From: Marivita sp.
GTDB taxonomy: Bacteria > Pseudomonadota > Alphaproteobacteria > Rhodobacterales > Rhodobacteraceae
Reading direction: 5' to 3'
NCBI RefSeq assembly: GCF_020055635.1
Contig: NZ_JAIPUT010000047.1
Location: forward strand, 1-32,136
DNA length: 32,136 bases
Shown: in pieces, positions 9,415 to 18,831 of the stretch
Numbering within the stretch: the first letter of the stretch is position 1
How the letters are laid out: each line of letters begins with the position of its first letter
Notes under the pieces: model-generated
What the model was told of the DNA's origin: nothing
Database searches by the model: none
What the model saw: only the letters and a program-made list of their open reading frames with translations
Made by a program: the position numbers and the translations under genes

Positions 9415-10395
9415 TCAGCGGCCCCGGATGCGCGGATCAAGCGCGTCGCGCAGACCGTCGCCAAGGTAGTTCACGCTCAGCACCGTCAGCGAAATCGCGA
9501 TGCCCGGCAGGTAGACCCGTTCCGGGAATTGCTGCATCCGCGACACCGCGTCGGCCAGCATCTTGCCCCAAGTCGGAAAGTCCGAAGGAAACCCGACACC
9601 CAGGAAGCTGAGCGCGCTTTCGGTGATGATCGCGGTGGCAAGGCCCAGCGTGGCCGAGACCATGATCGGCGACAGCACGTTGGGCAGCAGGTGACGCTGC
9701 ACGATGCGGAAGGGCGTCGTGCCGATGGAGCGCGCGGCGAGGATGAACTCGCGTTCCTTGAGGGCCAGGATGTCGCCGCGCACGATGCGGGCGGTGGGCA
9801 TCCAGCTCGTGATCGCGATGATGCCGACGATCAGGACGAACATGCCGCCTTCCGGCCCGAAGGCGGCGCGCAGGGGCTGGCGGAAGAGCGTCACGGCCAC
9901 CAGCAGGAGCGGCAGGATCGGCAGCGACAGGAACAGGTCGGTCAGGCGCATCAGCAGCCCGTCGGCCTTTTTGACAAAGCCCGCCAGGACGCCCACCGTC
10001 GTGCCGATGATCAGGCTGAGGATCATCGCGGCCCAGCCGACGGCCATCGAGGTGCGACCGCCCTGGATGATCTGGGCCAGCTGGTCGCGGCCAAGCTGGT
10101 CCGTGCCGAAGGGCCGGTTCCAGGCAACCTTGGCCGTGCCATCCCAGAGTGCGGTCCAGATCGGGCGCATGTCCTTGTTGCGGATGTCGAGCTTTTGCGC
10201 ATCGACCTGCCAGATCCACGGGCCGACGAGCACGGCCAGCGTGATGAACAGCAGGAACCCGCCGCCGAACATCGCGCCCTTGTGTTTGCGGAACTGGTCC
10301 CAGACATCGCGCCACTGGCTGCGCGGTGGCGTCAGCGGACCCTTGTCGGCGAGGGCTTCGATCGGGACGGGGGAGGCTTGGACGGGTTCAGTCAT
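9415..10395 (-). CDS. Peptide-type ABC transporter permease 2 (OppC/DppC-like)
   Basis: Inner-membrane subunit of 326 residues. After a Pro-rich cytoplasmic N terminus there is a first membrane helix (FGGGFLLFITLAVLVGPWIW), a periplasmic stretch with FGTDQLGRDQLAQIIQGGR, which is the OppC hallmark, and the EAA loop EREFILAARSIGTTPFRIV followed by HLLPNVLSPI that docks to the ATPase. It ends GDGLRDALDPRIRGR, typical of this subunit. The ATG at 10395 has GAGGAT upstream and overlaps the end of the first permease gene by eight bases, so translation is coupled. The open frame continues to 10431, but those residues lie inside the upstream gene and have no ribosome site. Confidence 0.92.
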   Translation of the reverse strand: MTEPVQASPVPIEALADKGPLTPPRSQWRDVWDQFRKHKGAMFGGGFLLFITLAVLVGPWIWQVDAQKLDIRNKDMRPIWTALWDGTAKVAWNRPFGTDQLGRDQLAQIIQGGRTSMAVGWAAMILSLIIGTTVGVLAGFVKKADGLLMRLTDLFLSLPILPLLLVAVTLFRQPLRAAFGPEGGMFVLIVGIIAITSWMPTARIVRGDILALKEREFILAARSIGTTPFRIVQRHLLPNVLSPIMVSATLGLATAIITESALSFLGVGFPSDFPTWGKMLADAVSRMQQFPERVYLPGIAISLTVLSVNYLGDGLRDALDPRIRGR

Positions 10396-11425
10396 AGCGG
10401 ATCCTCGGGTCGAGAAGGCCATAGAGGACATCGGCGATCAGGTTGAAGAGGACGATCAGCACGGCGAAGATGAAGGTCAGCGTCATCACCATCGGCAGGT
10501 CATTCGCGAACAGCGCGGTGATGAGCAGCTGGCCGATGCCGTTCACCTTGAACACGTTCTCGGTGATGATGGCGCCGCCGAAGATCGCCGGCACGTTGAG
10601 CGCGATCACGGTGATCACCGGGATCATCGAGTTGCGCAGCACATGGACCGTCACCACCACCGCTTCGCTGAGCCCCTTGGCGCGGGCGGTGCGGACATAA
10701 TCCTGGTTGAGATTGTCGAGCATCGAGGCGCGCATGTAGCGGCTGATCTGAGCCGTGGTCTGAAGCGCCAGCACCATCACCGGCAGGATCATCTGTTGAA
10801 ACTGGAGTTTGAGACTGGCCCAGCTGTCGACCACAAGCGTGGTGTCATAGATCGACGGGAACCAGCCCAGTTGCACCGAGAAGATCACGATCAGCAGCGG
10901 CCCGGTGAAGAAGGGCGGGATCGAAAAGCCGATCATCGTGATGAACGTGCCGGACTGGTCGAAGACGGAATACTGCCGGTAGGCCGAATAGATGCCGATG
11001 GGCAGCGCGATCAGGATGCCGACGATATAGGCCAGCCCGACCACCCAGAGCGTCTGCGGGATGCGCTGGATCACGATGTCCATCACCGGGCTGCGGGTCT
11101 GCCACGAGATCACCCGCAATTCGTTCTGGTAAAGTTGCGTGTCGGGCAGCCATCCCAGCAGCGTGCTGGAATTGGTCAGCCAGTCGATGAACACCTTGGG
11201 TTCGAGCCAGAAGACCTGAACCAGCCATTTCCAGTATTGCACCAGCGGGGGTTCCCCCACGCCAAGCGCCTGGCGCATCTTTTCCTTGACCTCGGGCGGG
11301 ACGGTCAGGGGCACCTGCGCCATCGGGTCACCCGGGGCGAGCTGGAGCAGCATGAAAATGACAAAACTGATGAACAGAAGCGTCGGAACGGCAAGGACAA
11401 GTCGTCGGACGGCGAAGGTCAGCAT
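10388..11425 (-). CDS. Peptide-type ABC transporter permease 1 (OppB/DppB-like)
   Basis: Inner-membrane subunit of 345 residues. It opens MLTFAVRRLVLAVPTLLFIS with the first membrane helix and the QLAPGDPM motif characteristic of OppB/DppB. The EAA loop lies at YVRTARAKGLSEAVVVTVHV with the following RNSMIPVITV, and it ends YGLLDPRIRYD. The protein is slightly long because of an extended periplasmic loop after helix 1 (residues about 45-120). The ATG at 11425 fits the family; upstream frame to 11476 includes the terminator T-run and is not coding. It lies 115 bases downstream of the substrate-binding protein gene, separated by strong hairpins that may lower its expression relative to that gene. 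Confidence 0.92.
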   Translation of the reverse strand: MLTFAVRRLVLAVPTLLFISFVIFMLLQLAPGDPMAQVPLTVPPEVKEKMRQALGVGEPPLVQYWKWLVQVFWLEPKVFIDWLTNSSTLLGWLPDTQLYQNELRVISWQTRSPVMDIVIQRIPQTLWVVGLAYIVGILIALPIGIYSAYRQYSVFDQSGTFITMIGFSIPPFFTGPLLIVIFSVQLGWFPSIYDTTLVVDSWASLKLQFQQMILPVMVLALQTTAQISRYMRASMLDNLNQDYVRTARAKGLSEAVVVTVHVLRNSMIPVITVIALNVPAIFGGAIITENVFKVNGIGQLLITALFANDLPMVMTLTFIFAVLIVLFNLIADVLYGLLDPRIRYD

Positions 11426-11454
11426 CGTGTGGCGCCTCGGGTCATTTGTCTTGG

Positions 11455-11527
11455 AAAAAAGGCAAGGTGCGTGCAAGCACGCACCCTACCGACCGGGCCG
11501 TGGGGAGCGTGCTGTCACGCACCCCAC
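11455..11527 (-). terminator. Tandem hairpins between binding-protein and permease genes (partial terminator candidate)
   Basis: On the minus strand the order after the binding-protein stop is: a 12-base-arm hairpin (11500-11527, one mismatch, loop of four), a perfect 9-base-arm hairpin GGTGCGTGC / GCACGCACC (11466-11485), then five bases and six T residues (11460-11455). The second hairpin plus T-run resembles an intrinsic terminator. Such elements between a binding-protein gene and its permease genes commonly give excess binding protein by attenuation and 3' end protection. CACGCACC occurs in both hairpins, so the shared arm could pair either way. Confidence 0.7.
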
Positions 11528-11540
11528 TGAAAGGGTCGTG

Positions 11541-13247
11541 TCAGTTGGACGTGATGCGATACCAGTCCGCGACGTTCCACAATTCACTGTCCCAGACGTT
11601 CAGCTCGACACCGCCAAGCGTGTTGGCATGCGCCGACAGACGGCCGCGGTGCACCAGCGGGATCATGCTGCCGTTGTTCACGGCCATCGCGCTCAGTTCA
11701 CGACCGATGCGCTGACGCTCCGCCATGTCGGCGGTCTGGGTCAGCTCTGCATGCAGGGCGTCGTATTCCTCCATGCAGAAGCGGCTGATGTTTTCACCCT
11801 GCCACTGGGTCTCGGGACGCGGAGCCTTGTCGCACAGGCCGTTGCCCAGGTAGGTCTGCGGGTCGGTGCCGTTGAACGTGTTGGCGTACATTTCCACGTC
11901 GGCATAGAACTTCTGGAAGGTGTCCGGGCTGCCGGGGTCGCCACCGAAGAAGACCGAGCTGTCGACGTTGCGCAGTTCGACTTCGAAGCCGATCTGTTCC
12001 CACCATTCCTTGATCAGCGCCTGGAAATCCTGACGGACGGCGTTGGTCGAGGACTGGTACAGGATCGAGAGCGGTTCACCGTTGTGCTCGCGCACGCCGT
12101 CGCCATCGGTGTCGACGATACCGGCTTCGTCCAGAAGGGCCTTGGCGCCCTCGATGTCCTGAACCTCGCAGCCCTCGAATGTCGAGGCGAAGGCCTCGGG
12201 GGCCGGAACCCAGGAACAGCCGACCTTGCCGGCCTGACCATAGCCGATTTCCACCAGCAACGGACGGTCGATGGCCATCGACATCGCCTTGTAGACCGCC
12301 GGTTCGCGCAGGAACGGGTGCGGATGCGCCGCGGTCGAGCGTTCACCCTCGGGCAGGCTTGGGTCGGGGTCGGTCTGGTTGATCATGATGCGTTCGAGCA
12401 GCGGACCGAAGCCCGCAATCGGAATACCCTTGCCGCCCGCTTCCATCGCCGCGATCACGTCGGGTGCGAGTTGCAGGTTCCAGGCATAGTCGAATTCGCC
12501 GGTTTCCATCACGGCCTGACCGGCCGCGCGGGCATCGCCGCCGCCCTTGAACGTGACCGAGGCGAAGGCGGGCTTGGCCGGGTCGCGGTAGTTCGGGTTG
12601 GCCGACATGGTGATCACGTCGTTCGGCTTGAATTCGTCCACGACAAACGGGCCGGTGCCGATCGGATTGAAGTTCTGTTCGGTGCAGGTCGTGGCCGCGG
12701 CGCCCAGGCAGTCGGCGAATTGCGCGGCTTGAATGATCGGGCTTTCGCCGCCGACAAACGGGCCGTAGGGGTTCGGGGTCGGGCCGTCGAACGTGACCAC
12801 GACGGTCAGGTCATCTGGGGTCTCGACGCTGCTCACGCCTTCGAACTTGGTGATCTGCGCGCAGCCGCCTTCGGGATGGGTGCAATACGCGTGGGTGAAG
12901 GCCACGTCGGCAGAGGTGAAGGGTGTGCCGTCGGACCATGTCAGGCCCGGCGTGATCTTCCAGGTGATCGTTGTCAGGTCTTCGCTGACGCCGCCATTCG
13001 CGACGGTCGGAACCTCGTCGACGAGCCACGGCACCAGATCGCCGGACGCGTTGTAGCGCGCCAGCGGTTCGAGAACCATCGACGCCGCTTCGACGTCTTT
13101 CGTGCCGCCCGACAGGAACGGGGTCATGATCGACGGCGCTTGCCAATAGATGATCCTGACCTCACCGTCCGCGCCGCGCTCTGCAAATGCGGCAGGCGCA
13201 ATGGCGACAGCGGCGACGGCACCCATAAGTAGGGATGTGAGTTTCAT
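11541..13247 (-). CDS. Periplasmic substrate-binding protein of peptide-type ABC transporter (SBP family 5)
   Basis: Secreted protein of 568 residues with signal peptide MKLTSLLMGAVAAVAIAPAA (cut after AFA, about residue 22). The mature part shows the family 5 pattern: ASMVLEPLARYNASGDLVPW, TWSDGTPFTSADVAF, NPIGTGPFVVDEFKPND and, later, a C-terminal lobe with cysteines (DCLGAAATTC, CSWVPAPEAF, CEVQDIEGA). It captures the ligand and delivers it to the two permeases. Ligand class is peptide, opine or nickel-like in this family; context favours an amino-acid-derived ligand. ATG 13247 has AAGGAG seven bases upstream, which decides the start. The gene is divergent from the ATPase gene and heads the minus-strand arm. 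Confidence 0.92.
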   Translation of the reverse strand: MKLTSLLMGAVAAVAIAPAAFAERGADGEVRIIYWQAPSIMTPFLSGGTKDVEAASMVLEPLARYNASGDLVPWLVDEVPTVANGGVSEDLTTITWKITPGLTWSDGTPFTSADVAFTHAYCTHPEGGCAQITKFEGVSSVETPDDLTVVVTFDGPTPNPYGPFVGGESPIIQAAQFADCLGAAATTCTEQNFNPIGTGPFVVDEFKPNDVITMSANPNYRDPAKPAFASVTFKGGGDARAAGQAVMETGEFDYAWNLQLAPDVIAAMEAGGKGIPIAGFGPLLERIMINQTDPDPSLPEGERSTAAHPHPFLREPAVYKAMSMAIDRPLLVEIGYGQAGKVGCSWVPAPEAFASTFEGCEVQDIEGAKALLDEAGIVDTDGDGVREHNGEPLSILYQSSTNAVRQDFQALIKEWWEQIGFEVELRNVDSSVFFGGDPGSPDTFQKFYADVEMYANTFNGTDPQTYLGNGLCDKAPRPETQWQGENISRFCMEEYDALHAELTQTADMAERQRIGRELSAMAVNNGSMIPLVHRGRLSAHANTLGGVELNVWDSELWNVADWYRITSN

Positions 13248-13506
13248 TTGTCTCTCCTTGCTGGACACAGTTTGCCCGTGTCGTTCTTGTAAGTGGGAAG
13301 ACACCGCGCCTCGGCCGTTACGGTTGTCGCACTGAGAAGGCTTCACGAATGGTGCATGTGTCTAATCCCCTGATTGCGCATCGAAACAGCTTTTGCGCAA
13401 AATGCAAGACCCGAGGGGCAGATTGCCGGGGTGACGTTGATACACCGTTTGACTCTGGCCGAACTGCGGTTAGCGTTTGGGCAGAGTCACAAGAAGGACG
13501 GCGCCA
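13248..13506. promoter_or_regulatory. Divergent promoter region of the importer with palindrome and stem-loop
   Basis: The 259 bases between the binding-protein gene (minus) and the ATPase gene (plus) must drive both arms. A perfect 12-base palindrome, TTTTGCGCAAAA (13391-13402), sits near the middle; a partial second copy of its core, TTGCGCA, lies just before it near 13374. This is a plausible operator. A separate inverted repeat, GACTCTGGCC (13451-13460) with GGGCAGAGTC (13479-13488), pairs at nine of ten positions and ends 18 bases before the ATPase start, so it could act in the mRNA leader. No regulator gene lies next to it. Confidence 0.45.
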
Positions 13507-15327
13507 ATGGCCGATGGCAGCATTGCCCAGATCGAAAATCTCAGGGTCGAGTTCCAGACCAAGTCCGGCACGGTCGTGGGCGTCGAGGACGTGTCGTTCG
13601 AGATCAATCCCGGCGAGACGGTCTGCGTCGTCGGCGAATCCGGGTCCGGCAAATCGGTGTCGTCGCTGTCGCTGATGCGGCTGATCGAATATGGTGGCGG
13701 CGACATCGCGGGCGGGCAGCTGATCTTCGATCGCAAGGACGCGGGCAGGATCGATCTGACCCAGACCGATCAGGATCTGATGCGCACCATCCGCGGCAAC
13801 GAGATCGGGATGATCTTCCAGGAGCCGATGACGGCGCTCAACCCGGTGTTCACCGTTGGCAAGCAGCTGACCGAAGGGCTGCGGCTGCACAAGGGGATGA
13901 GCCGCGCTCAGGCCGAGGCGCGGGCGCTGGACCTGATGAAACAGGTGCGCATTCCCGAACCGGAACGGCGGCTGAAGCAACACCCGCACGAGCTTTCGGG
14001 CGGCATGCGGCAGCGCGTGGTGATCGCCATGGCGCTGGCCTGCGAGCCGCGTCTGTTGATCGCCGACGAGCCGACGACGGCGCTCGACGTGACGATCCAG
14101 GCTGAGATCCTCGCATTGATCGACCGGCTCAAGCGGGAAACCGGCACGGCGGTGATGTTCATCACCCATGACATGGCGGTGGTGGCGCAGATGGCCGACC
14201 GCGTGGTGGTGATGTTCCGCGGCAACAAGGTCGAGGAGGGCACGGTCGAAGAGATCTTCGAGAACCCGCAGCATCCCTACACGCAGGCGCTTCTGGCGGC
14301 GGTGCCCAAGCTGGGCGAGATGACGGGCACCGACCTGCCGCGCCCGATGCGTCTATTGGGGCGCGACGGGTCCGAGGTGCCGCCGATCACCGGGTCCGAG
14401 GAAGTTCTTCTCGAGGTCAAGCATCTGACCACGCGCTTTCCGGTCACTGGCGGGTTTTTTCGGCGCACGATCGCCAATGTGCACGCGGTCGAGGATTTGT
14501 CGTTCTCGGTCAAGAAGGGGCAGACGCTGAGCCTTGTCGGGGAATCGGGCTGCGGCAAATCCACCGCCGGCCGGTCGATCCTTCGGCTGGTGGAGCCGCA
14601 GGAGGGCAGCATCTTTCTGGATGGCAAGGACATCATGGCGTTGAGCCAGCAGGACCTGCGCGCGGCGCGGCGCGACATGCAGATGGTGTTCCAGGATCCC
14701 TTTGCCTCGCTCAACCCGCAGATGCAGCTGGCCGACCAGGTGTCCGAGCCGATGCGCAATTTCGGCATGGGGTCGCATGACGAGATACAGACACGCGTGG
14801 AGATGCTGTTTGACCGGGTCGAACTGCCGCGCAGTTTCATGCAGCGTTATCCGCACGAGCTTTCGGGTGGTCAGCGGCAACGGATCGCCATCGCGCGTGC
14901 GCTGGCGCTGAACCCGAAACTGATCGTGTCGGACGAGGCGGTCTCGGCGCTGGACGTGTCGGTGCAGGCGCAGGTGCTGAACCTGATGCTGGAATTGCAG
15001 GCCGAACTGGGGCTGTCCTATCTGTTCATCAGTCACGACATGGCGGTGGTCGAACGGGTCAGCCATCATGTCGGCGTGATGTATCTGGGCCGGATCGTCG
15101 AACTGGGCCCGCGCCGCGCGGTGTTCGAAAATCCGCAGCACCCCTATACGCAGGCCTTGATGAAGGCGGTGCCGATTGCCGATCCGAAGCGGCGCAAATC
15201 GGAAAAGGACTTGAATTTCAAGCCGATCCCGTCGCCAATTCATGGTCTGGACTACGAACCGCAGCCGTCGGAATACCGCGAGGTCGAACCGGGCCACAAG
15301 GTGTTGATCACCGACAGCGGCTATTGA
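13507..15327 (+). CDS. ABC transporter ATP-binding protein, two fused nucleotide-binding domains (OppDF/DppDF fusion)
   Basis: Cytoplasmic ATPase of 606 residues that powers the importer as a single chain in place of separate D and F subunits. Domain 1 has Walker A GESGSGKS (43-50), signature LSGGMRQR (about 163) and Walker B LLIADEPT with Glu188. Domain 2 has GESGCGKS (345-352), LSGGQRQR (about 452) and [12 protein letters not shown] with Glu477. Each domain is followed by the C-terminal oligopeptide extension ([12 protein letters not shown] and [12 protein letters not shown]). Domain 2 has DEAV where DEPT or DEPV is usual; the catalytic glutamate is kept, so function is expected. ATG 13507 fits domain 1 and has AAGGA about ten bases upstream. 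Confidence 0.94.
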   Translation: MADGSIAQIENLRVEFQTKSGTVVGVEDVSFEINPGETVCVVGESGSGKSVSSLSLMRLIEYGGGDIAGGQLIFDRKDAGRIDLTQTDQDLMRTIRGNEIGMIFQEPMTALNPVFTVGKQLTEGLRLHKGMSRAQAEARALDLMKQVRIPEPERRLKQHPHELSGGMRQRVVIAMALACEPRLLIADEPTTALDVTIQAEILALIDRLKRETGTAVMFITHDMAVVAQMADRVVVMFRGNKVEEGTVEEIFENPQHPYTQALLAAVPKLGEMTGTDLPRPMRLLGRDGSEVPPITGSEEVLLEVKHLTTRFPVTGGFFRRTIANVHAVEDLSFSVKKGQTLSLVGESGCGKSTAGRSILRLVEPQEGSIFLDGKDIMALSQQDLRAARRDMQMVFQDPFASLNPQMQLADQVSEPMRNFGMGSHDEIQTRVEMLFDRVELPRSFMQRYPHELSGGQRQRIAIARALALNPKLIVSDEAVSALDVSVQAQVLNLMLELQAELGLSYLFISHDMAVVERVSHHVGVMYLGRIVELGPRRAVFENPQHPYTQALMKAVPIADPKRRKSEKDLNFKPIPSPIHGLDYEPQPSEYREVEPGHKVLITDSGY

Positions 15328-15358
15328 TCTTGCGCAACGGGGTTCCGGGATCCGTCAC

Positions 15359-16294
15359 ATGAAACGGCTGCTGCGCTGGGTCTTGCGCGGAGGTGTTGCG
15401 CTGTTGGTGCTGCTGACGCTGGTCGCCTGCGCGCTGCATGTCACCCATAGCGAGTCCGAGACGGCGGACGCGCCGCCAGAGGGGGACGCGCTGCGCATCG
15501 CCACCTACAACGTGCATTACATCGTTCTGAACGATCAAACCGGGCCGTGGTCCGTCGGTGACTGGGACCGGCGCAAGGACCCGATGGATCAGGCGTTCAA
15601 GGCGATGCGGGCGGATATCGTGGCGTTTCAGGAGATGGAAAGCTTTCAGCGCGGCAGCGACGGGTCGGTCAACCTCGCACGCGATTTCCTTGCTGCGCGC
15701 AACCCCGGCTACGGGGTCTCGGCCACCGGGGACTGGCGGGAGTTTCCGCCGACGCAGCCGGTCTTCTATCGCAGGGACAGATTGCAACCGGTTGATCAGG
15801 GATGGTTTTTCTTTTCCGACACACCGGAGGTGATCTATTCGCGCACTTTCGACGGGTCCTATCCGGCCTTTGCCTCCTGGGTGCATTTCGAAGACCGGGA
15901 CAGCGGCGCGCGGTTTCGGGTGGTGAACGTGCATTTCGAATATTCCAGCCGGTCCAACAGGATCAAATCCGCGCAACTGGTCCGGGACCGCATGTCTGCG
16001 TGGATCGCGGCCGGGGAAAGCGTGTTCCTTGTGGGCGATATCAACGCGCTGCACGGCGCCCGCACGATGGACATTCTTGAAGAGGCCGGGGTGCAGTTCG
16101 ATCGAACACCCGGCGCGACCTATCACCTGAACCGCGGGCTGCACCTGTTCGGAGCGATTGACCATCTGGCGCGCACGCGTGATGTTGCGCTGGTGGCGGG
16201 CCCCTGGGTCCTGCAACGCCGGTTCGGTGGTGAATGGCCGTCGGATCATCATCCGGTTTATGCCGATTATCTTCTGCCCTCGGATCAAGAGTGA
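15359..16294 (+). CDS. EEP-family hydrolase, membrane-anchored (lipoprotein candidate)
   Basis: Protein of 311 residues. The N terminus MKRLLRWVLRGGVALLVLLT runs into LVAC, a lipobox with Cys24, so a lipoprotein or a single-helix anchored protein facing the periplasm is likely. The catalytic part has RIATYNVHYIV, VAFQEMES (metal-binding Glu), NVHFEYSSRSNR, GDINALHGAR, GAIDHLARTRD and the terminal SDHHPVYAD, the full EEP set. It probably hydrolyses a phosphoester outside the cytoplasm; substrate unknown. It lies 31 bases after the ATPase gene and four bases before the deacetylase gene, inside the importer operon, which may link it to processing of the imported compound. Confidence 0.83.
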   Translation: MKRLLRWVLRGGVALLVLLTLVACALHVTHSESETADAPPEGDALRIATYNVHYIVLNDQTGPWSVGDWDRRKDPMDQAFKAMRADIVAFQEMESFQRGSDGSVNLARDFLAARNPGYGVSATGDWREFPPTQPVFYRRDRLQPVDQGWFFFSDTPEVIYSRTFDGSYPAFASWVHFEDRDSGARFRVVNVHFEYSSRSNRIKSAQLVRDRMSAWIAAGESVFLVGDINALHGARTMDILEEAGVQFDRTPGATYHLNRGLHLFGAIDHLARTRDVALVAGPWVLQRRFGGEWPSDHHPVYADYLLPSDQE

Positions 16295-16298
16295 CCTC

Positions 16299-17465
16299 AT
16301 GCCCAACCGACTGACCCCGCGCGCGATTCTTGACCAGCTGGTGACATTCCCGACGGTCAGCCGCGACACCAACCTGCCGCTGATCGACTGGGTCGAGGCC
16401 TATCTGTCCGAACACGGTGTGGGCAGTCACCGGCACGTGAAATCCGACGACCCGTCGAAAGCCGGGCTGTTCGCCCATGTCGGCCCTGAGGTGGCGGGCG
16501 GCGTGGTGCTTTCGGGGCACACCGATGTGGTGCCGACCGATGGCCAGCCATGGAGCACAGATCCGTTCACCGTCACGGAAACCGACGGCAAGCTCTACGG
16601 GCGCGGCACCACCGACATGAAGGGCTTTGACGCGCTTGCCATCTGGGCGCTGGTCGAGGCGCAGCATCGTGGCGTCACGCGGCCGCTTCAGATCGCGCTC
16701 AGCTATGACGAGGAAATCGGCTGTACCGGCGCGCCGCCCCTGATCGAGGCGATGCAGGGCGTCGTGCCGCGCGCCGATACGGTGATCGTGGGCGAACCGA
16801 CGATGCTCAAGGCGGTGACGGGCCACAAGGGCGGCAACACGTTCTGGGTGCATTTCCACGGCTTCGAGGTGCATTCTTCGATCCTGCACACCGGGGTCAG
16901 CGCGATCATGTACGGCGCCAAGCTGATCGAATGGGCGAACCGGGTGAACGCGGAAAGCGCGGCTGCCGAACCGGGGCCGATCGCGGCGCAGTTCAACCCG
17001 CCTTATACCAATATCCATGTCGGCCAGATCACCGGCGGCACGGCGCATAACATCACCGCCAAGGATTGCGAATTCGGTCTGGGCTTCCGCGTGATCCCCG
17101 GCGAAACGCTCGAGTCGTGGGAAGCGAGGTTGCGCGACGCGGCGGCCGAGATCGAGGCCGAGATGCAGGCGGTGCGTCCCGAGACCTGGATCGAGATCAC
17201 GCCCGCGTTTTCGCTTCCGCCCTTCAAGCCCGAAGATGGCGGTGCGGCGGAAACGCTGGTGCGGCAACTGACTGGCGACAACGGCACGCAATATGTCTCC
17301 TACGGCACCGAGGCGAGCCATTTCCAGAACGCGGGTTATTCGGTGGTGGTCTGCGGTCCCGGCGATATCGCCGTGGCGCATCAGCCGGATGAATACATCA
17401 CCGTTGCGCAATTCACCGAAGGACAGGCTTTCATGGAGCGCCTGCTGGAGACTCTCTCGGCATGA
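16299..17465 (+). CDS. argE: ArgE-like acetylornithine deacetylase / N-acyl amino acid deacylase (M20 peptidase family)
   Basis: Cytoplasmic Zn-dependent deacylase of 388 residues. Metal-binding and catalytic motifs are present: SGHTDVVPTDGQPW (His74, Asp76), GRGTTDMKG (Asp106), LSYDEEIGCTG (catalytic Glu and metal Glu about 138-139) and EASHFQNAG near the C terminus. Sequence layout matches the proteobacterial ArgE that removes acetate from N-acetylornithine. However, no arginine gene is nearby; it lies between importer and oxidoreductase genes and may act on other N-acyl amino acids. ATG 16299 lies four bases after the previous stop. The stop overlaps the next gene (ATGA at 17462-17465). 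Confidence 0.88.
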   Translation: MPNRLTPRAILDQLVTFPTVSRDTNLPLIDWVEAYLSEHGVGSHRHVKSDDPSKAGLFAHVGPEVAGGVVLSGHTDVVPTDGQPWSTDPFTVTETDGKLYGRGTTDMKGFDALAIWALVEAQHRGVTRPLQIALSYDEEIGCTGAPPLIEAMQGVVPRADTVIVGEPTMLKAVTGHKGGNTFWVHFHGFEVHSSILHTGVSAIMYGAKLIEWANRVNAESAAAEPGPIAAQFNPPYTNIHVGQITGGTAHNITAKDCEFGLGFRVIPGETLESWEARLRDAAAEIEAEMQAVRPETWIEITPAFSLPPFKPEDGGAAETLVRQLTGDNGTQYVSYGTEASHFQNAGYSVVVCGPGDIAVAHQPDEYITVAQFTEGQAFMERLLETLSA

Positions 17466-18811
17466 TCCCGTTTCCGATTTCCGCAACCAGCCCGATTGCG
17501 TTTGCAGGGCCGCCGCCGTCCGAGACCGACGTGGTCGTGATCGGCGGCGGGGTGATCGGCGTCTGCACGGCGCTGTTTCTGGCGCGCAAGGGGCGGCGCG
17601 TGGTGCTTCTGGAAAAGGGCCGGATCGCGGGAGAGCAATCCTCGCGCAACTGGGGCTGGATCCGGCAACAGGGGCGCGACCCGCATGAGTTGCCCATCAT
17701 GGTCGAGGCGAACCGGCTCTGGACCGAGCTTGCCAGCCAGACCAACGTGGATATCGGGCTCGTGCGGTCGGGGGTGACCTACCTGGCCGAGAGCGAAAAG
17801 GAGCTTCAAGGATTTGCCGATTGGCTGCCCTATGCCACGGCGCAGGGGGTGGATACCGAACTGCTGGACCGTGCCGCGCTGAAACAGCGGTTTCCCGAAC
17901 TTGCCAAGGGCGGTTATGCGGGCGCGATCACCACGCCATCGGACATGCGGGCCGAGCCTTGGGTCGCGGTGCCTGCGCTGGCCGGGATCGCGCTGCGCGA
18001 GGGGGCCGTGATCGTCGAAGGCGTTGCTGCGCGCAAGCTGGACCTTGCGGCGGGGCGCGTCACTGGCGTGTTCACCGAGGCCGGGCGGATTGCCTGTTCG
18101 GACGTGGTTGTGGCCGGTGGGGCGTGGTCCTCGCTGTTCCTGCGGGCGCATGGCGTGGCAATACCGCAACTGTCGGTGCGGGCCAGCGCGGGTGCGACAG
18201 AGCCTGTGGCCTTGCCGCATCAGGGCGCTGCAGCCGGCGGGAAGTTCGCGTTCCGGACGCGGGCGGATGGTGGCGCGTCCTTGGCGGCGGGCGGCTTTCA
18301 CGAGTTGTTCGTGGGACCGGATGCGTTCCGCGCCTTGCCGAAGTTCCGCAGGCAATTGATGGCCAATCCGTTCGGCACGCGGTTCCTGCCTGCGGCCCCC
18401 AGGGGCTATCCCGATGCGTGGGGCACCAAGCGGACCTGGGCCGAGGACGAGGTGTCGCCGTTCGAGGGCATCCGGGTGCTGAACCCGAAACCCAATGCCG
18501 GCAAGCTGCGCAAGGTGGCCTCCGAGGTTGAGGCGCTGTTCCCCGAGGTCGGTCCGATCCGCTATCGCGCGATGTGGGCGGGGATGATCGACACCATGCC
18601 GGACGTTGTTCCGGTGGTGGACCGGGTCGATTCGGTGCCGGGCCTGACCATCGGCACGGGCATGAGCGGGCACGGGTTCGGCATCGGGCCGGGCATGGGC
18701 CGGGTGCTGGCCGATCTGGTCTGCGGCGATGCGCCGGGGCATGATCTGCGGCGGTTCCGGCTGTCGCGGTTCAGCGATGGCAGCGACATGGACCTGGGTC
18801 CGGCACTCTAG
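17462..18811 (+). CDS. FAD-dependent amino acid oxidoreductase (DadA-like)
   Basis: Flavoprotein of 449 residues. The dinucleotide-binding motif DVVVIGGGVIGVCTALFLAR lies at about 23-42, followed by EKGRIAGEQSSRNWGWIRQQ, a stretch typical of DadA-like amine oxidoreductases near the flavin. The C-terminal GMSGHGFGIGPGMGRVLADL closes the FAD site. Such enzymes oxidise D-amino acids or N-substituted amino acids to oxo acids, passing electrons to the respiratory chain. The exact substrate is unknown. Translation is coupled to the deacetylase by a four-base overlap, which suggests the amino acid freed by the deacetylase, or a secondary amine, is its substrate. Confidence 0.87.
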   Translation: MIPFPISATSPIAFAGPPPSETDVVVIGGGVIGVCTALFLARKGRRVVLLEKGRIAGEQSSRNWGWIRQQGRDPHELPIMVEANRLWTELASQTNVDIGLVRSGVTYLAESEKELQGFADWLPYATAQGVDTELLDRAALKQRFPELAKGGYAGAITTPSDMRAEPWVAVPALAGIALREGAVIVEGVAARKLDLAAGRVTGVFTEAGRIACSDVVVAGGAWSSLFLRAHGVAIPQLSVRASAGATEPVALPHQGAAAGGKFAFRTRADGGASLAAGGFHELFVGPDAFRALPKFRRQLMANPFGTRFLPAAPRGYPDAWGTKRTWAEDEVSPFEGIRVLNPKPNAGKLRKVASEVEALFPEVGPIRYRAMWAGMIDTMPDVVPVVDRVDSVPGLTIGTGMSGHGFGIGPGMGRVLADLVCGDAPGHDLRRFRLSRFSDGSDMDLGPAL

Positions 18812-18831
18812 GCGTCGGACCCACTTGAAGC

